Shown here in pieces: positions 17,900 through 26,485 of a stretch of DNA of 64,000 nucleotides. The DNA comes from Tundrisphaera lichenicola. Lineage in GTDB: Bacteria > Planctomycetota > Planctomycetia > Isosphaerales > Isosphaeraceae. A program made the position numbers and the translations under genes. The stretch is from contig NZ_CP195106.1 in assembly GCF_051175385.1 (NCBI RefSeq), forward strand, positions 5,084,001 through 5,148,000, given 5' to 3'. The notes beneath the pieces are model-generated. The model saw nothing but the letters and a program-made list of their open reading frames with translations, was not told where the DNA came from and ran no database searches. How positions within the stretch are numbered: the first letter of the stretch is position 1; each line of letters starts with the position of its first letter.

Positions 17900-18646
17900 T
17901 CAGGATCGAGAGGCAATCGCGCGTGCCAGGGGCAATACAATTCGAGGGACGACCTGATTCCTGACGATCTCTTCGCCGATGCTGCTCTGATGGCGGAATG
18001 AGTCGAGGAACGAACGGTCGGGTCCGTTCCCCCAGTATTGGCGGATCGTGAAATAGATACTGATCTGATCGTCGCCAAACTCGCCGGTACGAACCTGGAA
18101 GGCGTTGGTGCGAGTCTCGATCGAGATTCGAGCCTGAAGGCGGCAGGAATCATCGAGAGCGATGGTGACCGACGGCTCGAAATTAATGACCCTGGCCCTG
18201 GGCACTTCGACCAAACCATCGAACGCGGGCCCAACACCCAGGGCCTCGGCGACGATCTCGTCGTGATTTCCTTCGTAATCGAAGTCGAATCCATACATCA
18301 CATCGAGCGCCTCGCAATCGAGGTTGCTGATGGTCAGGAGATGAGGGGCGAGTTCCAGGACCAGTTCGTGCTGACCATAGGCGTCATCGAGAGTCGCCGG
18401 ATTCACGTGACCCGAGCAGAGTCGCCGGGGCTCGATGGCCAGGGTCCGGTAAGCTTCTTCCTCCTTGTCTCCTTCGAGAACCAGAACACCATCTTCGCGC
18501 GTATAGAAGTTTCGTAACTCGGGATAACGTTTCTTCATCTGCTCGAAAAAGTGGAGTACAGTGTCTCGGCTGGTAGGTAACTCCATCTCGGTGTTCAAGT
18601 TGACGTTGACATAAAAGTCATCGCACTCGGCCAGATATTTATTCAT
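17900..18646 (-). CDS. Conserved-looking protein of unknown function
   Basis: A 248-residue soluble protein. It starts MNKYLAECDDFYVNVNLNTEMELPT with a strong GGGGGA ribosome-binding site upstream of ATG 18646. No signal peptide or membrane helix is visible. It is acidic, with a recurrent pattern of short beta strands (GVLVLEGDKEEEAYRTLAIEPRRLCSG, RVINFEPSVTIALDDSCRLQARISIETRT, ISIYFTIRQYW). Composition suggests a well-folded, expressed protein rather than noise. It lies between aminotransferase and ilvB on the same strand. I recognise no family or function. Confidence 0.75.
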   Translation of the reverse strand: MNKYLAECDDFYVNVNLNTEMELPTSRDTVLHFFEQMKKRYPELRNFYTREDGVLVLEGDKEEEAYRTLAIEPRRLCSGHVNPATLDDAYGQHELVLELAPHLLTISNLDCEALDVMYGFDFDYEGNHDEIVAEALGVGPAFDGLVEVPRARVINFEPSVTIALDDSCRLQARISIETRTNAFQVRTGEFGDDQISIYFTIRQYWGNGPDRSFLDSFRHQSSIGEEIVRNQVVPRIVLPLARAIASRS

Positions 18647-18724
18647 TACGGTGATCCCCCGGGTGTGCCCCGGTCGTCCGCTCATTCGATTCGAATCTAT
18701 TCTACGAAACAAAAAGGGATCGGG

Positions 18725-18774
18725 CGGGCCAAGATTTTACCTGGACCGCCCGAGACCGATGAAAATCTGGCCCG
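18725..18774 (-). terminator. Imperfect hairpin downstream of ilvB
   Basis: CGGGCC-A-AGATTTT (18725-18738) pairs with AAAATCTGGCCCG (18762-18774), with one bulged A. A competing CGGGCGG/CCGCCCG stem uses 18721-18727 and 18746-18752. It lies 16 bases past the ilvB stop on the minus strand. No clean U-run follows, so it is a likely but not classical terminator. Confidence 0.5.
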
Positions 18775-18790
18775 AAAGCCTACAAGGTGC

Positions 18791-20569
18791 TCAGCTCTTG
18801 ATGATTTCTCGGACGGTCCCGCCCGCAGGGATCATCGGCAAGACGTGTTCCTGGTAAGGAACAAGCACATCGAGCACGTAAGGGCCGGGGTGGGCGATCA
18901 TCTCGCGGAGCGCGGGGATCACGTCTTCTTTCTTGCGGATCTGGCGGGCCTCGATCCCGAATCCCTTGGAGATCGCCACGAAGTCGGGATACGTCGTCTC
19001 GTAGAGTTCCCCATTGCCTTCGCCGGTATATTCAGGATGTTCGACAGGTCCGAGATAGGTGTGCGCGCGATTACCCCCGTGGAACCGATCCTCCCACTGG
19101 ACGACCATCCCGAGGTGCTGATTGTTCAGCACGATCACCTTGACGGGAAGGCTCTCGCACTTCACCGTGGCCAGTTCCTGAATATTCATGACGAAGGAAC
19201 CGTCGCCATCGATGTCGACCACCAATGCATCCGGGAAAGCCGCCTGAGCCCCCATGGCTGCCGGGAGGCCGAAGCCCATCGATCCCAATCCACCCGAGGT
19301 CACCCAGGTCCTCGGACGATCGAATTTCGTCCACTGGGCGGCGAACATCTGATGCTGACCAACCCCGGTCGTCATCAAGAATTTACCACCAGCCATCTTC
19401 GAGAATTCGTCGACCACATACTGAGGGAGGATCGCGTCATCGCGGTCGGCATAAGTCATCGGGTCGCTCTCGCGCCAGGCGTCGAGCTGGTGATGCCATT
19501 CGCGATAGTCGCCGGCCTCGACGACCGGGTTGAGCCTCTGGAGGGTCGACTTCACGTCGGAGTTGACGGCGATATGAGCCGCCTTGTTCTTGTTAATCTC
19601 CGAAGCGTCGATATCAACATGGACGATTCGTCCATGCTTGGCGAACTCGCTCAACTTGCCAGTCACCCGGTCGTCAAACCGGACACCAAATGCGAGCAGC
19701 AGGTCCGCCTCGTTGATCGCCATGTTCGAATAAACGGTGCCGTGCATCCCGAGCATTCCCAGGGCCAGGTAATGGTCGCTGGGAATCGCGCCGAGACCTT
19801 GCAGAGTCATGGCGACGGGGATACCGGTCTTGGTGACGAAATCACGAAGTTCTTCGGACGCCCCCGAGGCGACGGTTCCACCGCCACAATAGATAATGGG
19901 CCGACGGCTCGCCTTGATCGCCTCGGCAATCTGGTTGATTTTCTCGGCCGTCGGGGGTTCCGGGAGTCGATAACCGGGCAAATCCATCGCAACATCGTAG
20001 TCCGGGTTGGGGACAAGCGTGTTCTGGATGTCCTTGGGCATATCGATGAGGACGGGACCCGGACGCCCCGTGTTGGCGATATGAAAAGCTTCCTTCACGA
20101 TCCGGGCTATGTCGCGAGCGTCCTGCACCAGATAGTGGTGCTTGGTGATGGCCCGGCAGACCTCGACCATCGGGGTCTCCTGGAACGCATCGGTTCCGAT
20201 GACCTTGGTCGGGACCTGTCCGGTAATCGCGATAATCGGGAGCGAATCGAGCTTGGCGTCGGCAAGTCCGGTGACCAGGTTCAACGCTCCGGGTCCGGAG
20301 GTCGCCATGACCACACCGGGTCGTCCCGTGACTCGAGCATAGCCCTCGGCCGCGAAGATCCCTCCCTGCTCGTGCCGAGGGAGAATGGTCCTGATCTTGT
20401 CGCGATAATAGGTAAGGGCTTGATGCATCGGCATGCTCGCCCCGCCAGGATAGGCGAATACGACATCGACGCCGTGCCGTGCGAGGGACTCGACCAGCAC
20501 GGTGGCGCCGGTGGTCGGTTGACGTCGGGTCTCGGTCGCTCGGTCGTCGATGGTAGCCACGTCTGGCAT
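18791..20569 (-). CDS. ilvB: Acetolactate synthase large subunit
   Basis: Thiamine-diphosphate enzyme of branched-chain amino acid synthesis, condensing two pyruvates or pyruvate with 2-ketobutyrate. It has the N-terminal VFAYPGGASMPMHQAL, the catalytic Glu of GIFAAEGYARVTGRPGV (about residue 75), the FAD-site region (VPTKVIGTDAFQETP, AFGVRFDDRVTGK) and the TPP motif GDGSFVMNIQELATV...NN. Size, about 592 residues, is normal. Start is uncertain: ATG 20569 with GGGAG very close, a GTG nine bases later, or TTG at 20584. The regulatory small subunit (ilvN) and ilvC are not adjacent on either side. Confidence 0.95.
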   Translation of the reverse strand: MPDVATIDDRATETRRQPTTGATVLVESLARHGVDVVFAYPGGASMPMHQALTYYRDKIRTILPRHEQGGIFAAEGYARVTGRPGVVMATSGPGALNLVTGLADAKLDSLPIIAITGQVPTKVIGTDAFQETPMVEVCRAITKHHYLVQDARDIARIVKEAFHIANTGRPGPVLIDMPKDIQNTLVPNPDYDVAMDLPGYRLPEPPTAEKINQIAEAIKASRRPIIYCGGGTVASGASEELRDFVTKTGIPVAMTLQGLGAIPSDHYLALGMLGMHGTVYSNMAINEADLLLAFGVRFDDRVTGKLSEFAKHGRIVHVDIDASEINKNKAAHIAVNSDVKSTLQRLNPVVEAGDYREWHHQLDAWRESDPMTYADRDDAILPQYVVDEFSKMAGGKFLMTTGVGQHQMFAAQWTKFDRPRTWVTSGGLGSMGFGLPAAMGAQAAFPDALVVDIDGDGSFVMNIQELATVKCESLPVKVIVLNNQHLGMVVQWEDRFHGGNRAHTYLGPVEHPEYTGEGNGELYETTYPDFVAISKGFGIEARQIRKKEDVIPALREMIAHPGPYVLDVLVPYQEHVLPMIPAGGTVREIIKS

Positions 20570-20665
20570 CTCTCCCGGAATCAAGTCAGAACGGTCTCGC
20601 GGACGGGATGGAATGTATCATTCTATGCCAAGCTCGACCGCTGAACAACAGAAAATGGAACTCCT

Positions 20666-21502
20666 GTGAATCACTCGACACAGCAGGGAGCCGATGGGTT
20701 CCCTCCCAGACCCCCAAGTGCGCTGGTGACCGGTGCTTCGAGTGGCCTGGGGCGTGAAATCGCAAGGCAACTTGTCCTCGACCACGGCTACCGTGTTCTC
20801 GCCACCGCCCGAAGGCTGGATCTTCTGGAACAGCTCCGAGACGAAATGCCGCTCGGATCGATGGAGATCATGGAGGGGGACCTCTCGGACCCCAACTTCC
20901 GGGAAAGCCTCTGGGCCTGGGCCGAGGCCGATCGTGGCCGGATCGACCTGTTGGTCAATAACGCCGGGCTGGGGAATTACGCCGACTTTGGGGAGCAGGA
21001 CTTCGAAGTGGTCCGCCAACTCGTGGAAGTGAACCTGATGGCCCTGATGGACCTGACTCAACGGGCGATTCGCCACATGAGAATTATCGGAAAGGGCCAA
21101 ATTCTGCAAATTTCATCGACCCTAGGCTTCGTCGCGATGCCCTATGCGGCCGTGTATAACGCCACGAAACATGCCGTAAATGGATTAGTGAAGACGCTCC
21201 GTTATGAATTGAGGGATTCCGGGGTCCGCGTTTGGGCCGCCTGCCCGAGCCGCATCAGGACCGATTTCCGGACCTCGGCGTTAGGGAGGGACTGCGAGGA
21301 TCATGCGAGACTACATGGCGAATCCGTCGAGAGCGTCGCACGAGGCATTCTTCGAGGGTTGAAGTCCCAGGAAACATTCCGGAAGCCGACCTGGAACGCT
21401 CGGCTGGTCGTCGGAATAGCCCACTGGCTGCCCGGGCCATTCGAATGGTTCATGATCCGGTGGGCTCCCGCTCATTTCGCCCGCGAGATCGGGCGAGTTT
21501 GA
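20666..21502 (+). CDS. Short-chain dehydrogenase/reductase
   Basis: A 278-residue SDR with the NAD(P)-binding TGASSGLG, the structural NNAG of LLVNNAGLGN, catalytic Ser (ISSTLGF) and YNATK. The DGYRV-type second strand and basic TARRLDLL suggest NADP. A C-terminal amphipathic region (LVVGIAHWLPGPFEWFMIRW) may touch membrane, as in DltE/3-ketosphinganine reductase-like enzymes, but the substrate is not known. The start is GTG at 20666. It is transcribed divergently from ilvB with 96 bases between. A paralogue of the same type lies at 60393-61262. Confidence 0.9.
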   Translation: MNHSTQQGADGFPPRPPSALVTGASSGLGREIARQLVLDHGYRVLATARRLDLLEQLRDEMPLGSMEIMEGDLSDPNFRESLWAWAEADRGRIDLLVNNAGLGNYADFGEQDFEVVRQLVEVNLMALMDLTQRAIRHMRIIGKGQILQISSTLGFVAMPYAAVYNATKHAVNGLVKTLRYELRDSGVRVWAACPSRIRTDFRTSALGRDCEDHARLHGESVESVARGILRGLKSQETFRKPTWNARLVVGIAHWLPGPFEWFMIRWAPAHFAREIGRV

Positions 21503-21512
21503 TCGGGTTAAC

Positions 21513-21809
21513 TCATCCCATCATTTCCTTCACGGACCGAACGAAGTGCATGCCTTTACCCTTGGATTTCAACTCGGCGGCTCGCGCTTCAGCAGCCGAT
21601 TTTTCGGAATAGTCGAAGGTTTGTACTGTCCGACCTCCGACATCGCAGACCGCCCAGATGACTCGCATCCTGGCTGCCGGTTGTGGTTTAGGGCGAGCCT
21701 CCTTGGGATCGGATCTCGGCTTTCGTTCGGTAGGAGTGTTCAAGCCTAGTGCTTCTGCTGCCTCGTAGGCAGCCCGCATTTCTCGGAGATTTAAGGGTCG
21801 TCGAGCCAT
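21513..21809 (-). CDS. Small protein of unknown function with a basic Pro-rich linker
   Basis: A 98-residue protein from ATG at 21809. The N-terminus is a helical segment (LNLREMRAAYEAAEALGLN), then a Lys/Pro-rich linker, then a compact domain (RMRVIWAVCDVGGRTVQTFDYSEKSAAEARAAELKSKGKGMHFVRSVKEMMG) with conserved-looking strand-helix pattern. It converges tail to tail with the dehydrogenase at 21502. An upstream in-frame codon run to 21890 was not used because the 21809 start gives a clean N-terminus. No family was recognised. Confidence 0.65.
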   Translation of the reverse strand: MARRPLNLREMRAAYEAAEALGLNTPTERKPRSDPKEARPKPQPAARMRVIWAVCDVGGRTVQTFDYSEKSAAEARAAELKSKGKGMHFVRSVKEMMG

Positions 21810-21934
21810 GGATCCAGTTCTTGGGTCGTTCGGTGGGACGGTATGGAGCCTCGACGATAGCCATTTCGAGACCATCGTCCCCGATTTCAATTATGTATCA
21901 TCAAGAGAGAGAATCGAACAAGCCGGATTATGGA

Positions 21935-22909
21935 TCAGTGATCGACCCCACCGGCTTTTCGATAGAGAATCGAGGTCTCGACCTGTTCGAATCCCATGGA
22001 CCGATAGAGTTTCAATGCCGGTTCATTGGTGGCACTCGTCTGTACGGAGGCCACCTCACCCCATTGGTTCTTGATGTATCTCAAAATCTCGACGAGCAAG
22101 TAGCGTCCATAACCTTTTCTTCGATCGTTCGGCGTTACTTCGAAGTCGAAGATTCCGGTGCGTGCTCGCCCGTCGCTTCGACCGAAGGCGGCCATATCCC
22201 AGGCTGATGCGTGGGCGATTTCCCGATCGTCATCCTTGGACAGCAGGCGAAAACGACTGACCTGAGAATTCCCGATCGCCTCGGCCTCCCACCAGCCGGA
22301 CGGGATCGGGTCGTCCACGACCTCGATCCTCGACTGCCTGCGGAGGATGGCCGACCTGGGATCGCGGATCTCGGATCGACTCAGGTCGAGATCGAGCAAG
22401 ATTGTCGTCGAAGCTGGCTCATAGTCGGCTCCGGTCGCCGCCAATCGGAAAGCTCGATGGGATTCGAGGACTCCTGAGAATTCGCTACCCCCATAAACTC
22501 CCCAATAGAACGGGTTGAGTGGGAATTGTCCGCCAGCATAAAGAACCCGGGCACCGCGTCCCCTCAGGTATGTCTCGCCCGCAAGAATCAAGTCCCGAGC
22601 CAGGTCCGACCCTTCGTGCTCCGGGTCGATGGCGAGCATGGCGATCGACCCGAGTTCATAGTCTCGCCGCTGGGGCGAGCCCGTGGGCGACTCCGGGCCG
22701 AATCCCGCGTGTGCGAACCCGATGATTTGACCATCAACATGCTCGGCAATGATCAATCCTTCCCGATCAAAACCGACTCGGCCGAGGATCAACGTGTCAA
22801 ATTCATGGGCCGTGAGTGGGCGAACGACGATCTGGTCGGGAAGTGCCCGATTCCAGAGGTCTGCCAAGGCGGGGGGATCGCCGTTCCGGAACGCTCGAAT
22901 ACGGATCAC
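21935..22909 (-). CDS. Double GNAT-domain acetyltransferase
   Basis: A 324-residue protein with two GNAT domains. The first covers about residues 1-165 (MIRIRAFRNGDPPALADLWNRAL, ELGSIAMLAIDPEHEGSDLARDLI). The second covers 190-320, with the acetyl-CoA signature DRRKGYGRYLLVEILRYI and TNEPALKLYRSMGFEQVETSILY. The second domain keeps the R/Q-x-x-G-x-G/A element (RRKGYGR); the first is less conserved. It fits GNAT enzymes that use one domain for catalysis and one for structure. No substrate can be given. It ends 60 bases before the Rieske gene region on the same strand. Confidence 0.85.
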   Translation of the reverse strand: MIRIRAFRNGDPPALADLWNRALPDQIVVRPLTAHEFDTLILGRVGFDREGLIIAEHVDGQIIGFAHAGFGPESPTGSPQRRDYELGSIAMLAIDPEHEGSDLARDLILAGETYLRGRGARVLYAGGQFPLNPFYWGVYGGSEFSGVLESHRAFRLAATGADYEPASTTILLDLDLSRSEIRDPRSAILRRQSRIEVVDDPIPSGWWEAEAIGNSQVSRFRLLSKDDDREIAHASAWDMAAFGRSDGRARTGIFDFEVTPNDRRKGYGRYLLVEILRYIKNQWGEVASVQTSATNEPALKLYRSMGFEQVETSILYRKAGGVDH

Positions 22910-22971
22910 CGGTCCTTGGGGGATAGGGTTGGCGAGAGTAATGATTCTGGTGGGCCGGCGTTCAAATCAGC

Positions 22972-23280
22972 TCAATCCACGGCGACCAGGACATCACGTC
23001 CCTCAACCTTGACTTCGAAGACGGGTTGGGTGAGACGGTTATTCAAGGTAGATTTGCCCGTCTGCACATCGAACTGCCATCCGTGCCAGGGGCAGGTCAC
23101 CAGTGTTCCCTCGACCGGTCCATCGGCGAGTGGCCCTCCCTGATGCGGGCAGAGCCCATCGATTGCCGATAGGACGCCACCGACGTTGAAAAGAGCGAAG
23201 ATACGGCCCTGATGCTCGACTTCCTTCGAGCTGCCTGCGGGAATCTCGTCGAGTGTGGCCATCTTCACGAAGCTTGCCAT
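22972..23280 (-). CDS. Rieske [2Fe-2S] ferredoxin-like protein
   Basis: A 102-residue soluble Rieske domain protein of the NirD/biphenyl-dioxygenase ferredoxin type. The cluster ligands are in LCPHQGGPLADGP and LVTCPWHGWQFDVQTGK (CxH and CxxH). There is no membrane anchor or signal peptide. ATG at 23280 begins MASFVKMATLDEIPAG and has GAGAGA about ten bases upstream. It is transcribed divergently from the CrtI-like oxidoreductase at 23492, with about 210 bases between them, so electron transfer to that or another oxygenase is possible but unproven. Confidence 0.93.
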   Translation of the reverse strand: MASFVKMATLDEIPAGSSKEVEHQGRIFALFNVGGVLSAIDGLCPHQGGPLADGPVEGTLVTCPWHGWQFDVQTGKSTLNNRLTQPVFEVKVEGRDVLVAVD

Positions 23281-23491
23281 ACGTCTTACATCTCTCGGTC
23301 CGGAGCAGATCGTCCGAAAGCCATTCTCTACCAAATCCAATCTATCACAAGCCAGAAGCCCGACGGAATCTCGAAATCCATGACGATTCGCTCCGGCGAA
23401 ATACAATAATTCGGCCCGGCCGGGTCGTCCTTCGACTGACCTCGACGTCGGAACGGTCAGGAGTTACTGATCTCAGTCGAGGGGGACAGGT

Positions 23492-25075
23492 ATGGCGGCT
23501 TCTGAAGAATGGGATCTGATCGTGATTGGAGGGGGTCTGGGTGGACTCGCGACGACAGCGATTGCACGTCGGATCGGACTGAAGGTGGCGCTGCTGGAGG
23601 CTCACAATAAACTCGGCGGATGCGCCGGATATTTTTCGAGAGGGCCATACACTTTCGATGTTGGTGCCACAGCCCTGATGGGGTTGAATTCGGGAGAGCC
23701 GATCGGAGATCTACTCGAAACGATCGGCCTCGATTTCAGGGCCGTTCAAACCTCTAGCTATCGGGTTCATTTGCCGGACAGGATAATGGAGATTGGACCA
23801 GAACCGGAGGCCTTCCGAAACGCCTCATCGATCTCCTTTCCGGGTCATGAGCAGGCGCGACGCCTATTTTGGAAACTTCAGGAGTGGGTCGGGACAACGT
23901 TGTTCAACGTCGCTTCTCATGTCCCGAGACTCCCGATCCGGTCCTCAAAGGATGTGGCTCACAACCTCAAGATCCTGGGGCTGGGAGGTCTAGTCGCTGC
24001 ATCGAGTTGGGTCTTCACGGTTCGGGACGTCTTGAAGATTCTCGGTCTCGACGATGACATGCCGTTCCGTTCGCTGATTGCCATGTTGCTTCAAGATACG
24101 GCTCAGGCCGGGCCGGAGACCGTTCCCTTCGCGAATGCCGCAGCCTGTCTTCAAGCTTATCGATCGGGAATGAGCCGACCGATTGGAGGGATGTCCGCAC
24201 TCGCGGAGGGGATCGGGCGGAGATTCAGCGAGATGGGAGGCGACCTCCGGACCGGCGCCTTGGTCGATCGGGTCGAGGCATCCGAGGATGGATGGTTCGA
24301 AGTGGTGACCCGTCGTCGTCAGCACTTGAAGACCCGACAGGTTGCTTTCAACTTACCCATCGACCTGGCGGCTAAATTGCTACGACGATCATCCGAGTCG
24401 GCACTAGAGGCATCCGAACGGAAGTCGCGAGCCGCCTGGAGCGCGGTGACTGCCTACATGGCCATAGACCGACTGGTGATTCCAGACAAGACACCACTCT
24501 TCCATCAAGTCCTGCGATCCTATGATCGCCCGATCCACGATGGCAATAACGTCCTGATCTCACTCTCCCCGGTCGAAGATCCGGGCTACGGCCCGGTCGA
24601 TGTTCGAGTGGCCACGATGTCGACCCACACCCGGCCCGACGAATGGCATGACCTCGAGCCGGCCGCTTACCAGGCGAAGAAGTCGGACTACCGAGAGCGA
24701 TTCCTGGGAGTTCTCGAATGCGCATTCCCCGGAGCATCCGCAAGTCTGAAACATCTTGAGGTGGCCACCCCACGGAGTTTCGCGCGATATACCCGACGGA
24801 ATCGAGGTGCGGTCGGGGGTGCTCCCGTCTCTCATCGCAACAGTACATTTATGGCCGTGGATGCGGATGTCCTCGGGGCTGGCCTCTGGATTGTCGGAGA
24901 CTCTGTATTCCCCGGGCAGGGGACCATGGCCACGGTCCTGTCGGCGATCCGGGTTGTCGAGCGCATGTCGGGGATTTCCTGGTCGGATCTGACGCCATCT
25001 GGGCGGGAGAAGCTCTCCAACTCTCGGCCATCGACGGTTGCCCCGGGATCGTTCCCCGTCCAGAATGGTCGTTGA
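23492..25075 (+). CDS. CrtI/CrtH-like FAD-dependent phytoene desaturase/isomerase-type oxidoreductase
   Basis: A 527-residue FAD-binding oxidoreductase. The N-terminal dinucleotide-binding motif is LIVIGGGLGGLATTAIARRIG followed by LLEAHNKLGGCAGYF (GG-x-GG-type cofactor loop). The C-terminal motif is GAGLWIVGDSVFPGQGTMATVLSAIRVVERM, typical of the carotenoid desaturase/isomerase (CrtI, CrtD, CrtH) superfamily. It may act on carotenoids or on another unsaturated hydrocarbon. No phytoene synthase or other carotenoid gene is adjacent. Divergent from the Rieske protein. Start ATG at 23492 with GGGGGACAGG-type upstream sequence. Confidence 0.85.
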   Translation: MAASEEWDLIVIGGGLGGLATTAIARRIGLKVALLEAHNKLGGCAGYFSRGPYTFDVGATALMGLNSGEPIGDLLETIGLDFRAVQTSSYRVHLPDRIMEIGPEPEAFRNASSISFPGHEQARRLFWKLQEWVGTTLFNVASHVPRLPIRSSKDVAHNLKILGLGGLVAASSWVFTVRDVLKILGLDDDMPFRSLIAMLLQDTAQAGPETVPFANAAACLQAYRSGMSRPIGGMSALAEGIGRRFSEMGGDLRTGALVDRVEASEDGWFEVVTRRRQHLKTRQVAFNLPIDLAAKLLRRSSESALEASERKSRAAWSAVTAYMAIDRLVIPDKTPLFHQVLRSYDRPIHDGNNVLISLSPVEDPGYGPVDVRVATMSTHTRPDEWHDLEPAAYQAKKSDYRERFLGVLECAFPGASASLKHLEVATPRSFARYTRRNRGAVGGAPVSHRNSTFMAVDADVLGAGLWIVGDSVFPGQGTMATVLSAIRVVERMSGISWSDLTPSGREKLSNSRPSTVAPGSFPVQNGR

Positions 25076-25118
25076 CCGAACAAGGAGTTACGCCGCACCG
25101 GAATTGAGGTCCGAACGC

Positions 25119-26357
25119 ATGATTTTTCGATGGAATCGATTCGCCTGCCTGCTCATCGTCTTGGCCCCAACCCTGACCTTCGCCGACGGGCCAGTTCCCA
25201 TCTCGGAGAGAGCCAAAAAAATACATGAGTCGGGGATGCTCTTCGATGGGCACAACGACCTCCCCTGGCGACTCCGGGAAGTAGGCGATCCGGGCTTTGA
25301 ATCGAACGACCTCAAGAAGCGGCTTGCGAGCGGCCAGACCGACATTCCGAGACTCCGAGAGGGCGGGGTCAAGGCTCAATTCTGGTCCGTCTACATCCCG
25401 AGCGATCAGCCGAACCCGGCTCGAACGGTCGTTGATCAGATCGATCAGGTCTACCGGATGGTCGAGCGGTATCCCGACGATTTCGAGATGGCTTACTCCG
25501 CCGAGGATGTTGAACGGGTCGTGAAGTCTGGAAAGATTGCCTCGCTAATCGGGATCGAGGGAGGGGTCGCGATCGAGAACGACCTGGCCATGCTCAGGAT
25601 GTTCGCCAGGTTGGGGGCTCGTTACATGACCCTCACGCACAACAAGAATCTCGACTGGGCCGACGCCGCCAACGATGAGCCGGAACACGACGGCCTGACC
25701 CCGTTCGGTGAGACCGTGGTCAAGGAAATGAATCGCCTGGGAATGCTCGTCGATATCTCGCACGTCTCCCCCGCCACGATGTCCGACGTCCTCCGAGTGA
25801 CCCAGGCTCCCGTCATCGCGAGCCATTCCAGCGCCAGGGCCCTGGCCGACCACCCCAGGAATGTCCCGGACGACATCCTCAAGGAAATCTCCCGCAATGG
25901 GGGGGTGATCATGGTCAACTTCTTCCCCGGCTTCATCATGGCCGACGAGATCAAGAAGATTAACCTCGGTCGGGACGCGCTCAAGGCGGCTTATCCCGAT
26001 CCAGCGGAGTACGAAAAGGCACTCGCCCGCTACAACCAGGAGCATCCTTACCCGCGAGGGACGGTCAAGGATGTGGCCCACCACATCGATCACATCGCCA
26101 AGGTGGCGGGAATCGACCATGTTGGGATCGGCTCCGACTTCGACGGGATCAACTCGGTCCCGGTCGGCTTGGAGGATGTTTCCACCTATCCCCGGCTGAC
26201 CGAGGAACTTTTGAACCGGGGGTATTCCGAATCCGACATCCATAAAATCTTGGGAGAGAACGCCCTTCGGGCCCTGAGGGAAGCAGGCAAGGTCGGCGAG
26301 AGATTGCAAAGGACGACCCAACCTTCGATCGAGGTCATCAGGACGAAGAAGGAGTGA
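25119..26357 (+). CDS. Exported membrane dipeptidase (peptidase M19)
   Basis: A 412-residue renal-dipeptidase-type zinc peptidase. Its signal peptide is MIFRWNRFACLLIVLAPTLTFA, so it is periplasmic or surface. Metal ligands are seen in LFDGHNDLPWRLRE (HxD), GIEGGVA, LVDISHVSPATM, VIASHSSARAL and GIGSDFDGI. The C-terminal helix follows LGENALRALREAG. These enzymes cleave dipeptides and some beta-lactam-like or D-Asp/Glu-containing peptides. I chose ATG at 25119 because it starts the signal peptide; the upstream 27 codons are unlike coding sequence. It precedes the M16 peptidase by 128 bases on the same strand. Confidence 0.93.
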   Translation: MIFRWNRFACLLIVLAPTLTFADGPVPISERAKKIHESGMLFDGHNDLPWRLREVGDPGFESNDLKKRLASGQTDIPRLREGGVKAQFWSVYIPSDQPNPARTVVDQIDQVYRMVERYPDDFEMAYSAEDVERVVKSGKIASLIGIEGGVAIENDLAMLRMFARLGARYMTLTHNKNLDWADAANDEPEHDGLTPFGETVVKEMNRLGMLVDISHVSPATMSDVLRVTQAPVIASHSSARALADHPRNVPDDILKEISRNGGVIMVNFFPGFIMADEIKKINLGRDALKAAYPDPAEYEKALARYNQEHPYPRGTVKDVAHHIDHIAKVAGIDHVGIGSDFDGINSVPVGLEDVSTYPRLTEELLNRGYSESDIHKILGENALRALREAGKVGERLQRTTQPSIEVIRTKKE

Positions 26358-26485
26358 ATCCCAGAGCAGCTATCGCGAAAACCTCGGAATAACGCGGGTC
26401 CCGAGCATCGAGCCCGCAAATTTCCGGTTCTCCGACCCCCGAGCCATCAATATCGAGGCTCCCCTTTCCCACCAGGATCTCATCC

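Noticed and set aside
18665..20644. 659-codon plus-strand frame over ilvB
   Set aside because: It is the antisense of ilvB, whose full catalytic motifs prove the minus-strand frame; the plus-strand translation lacks any family feature.
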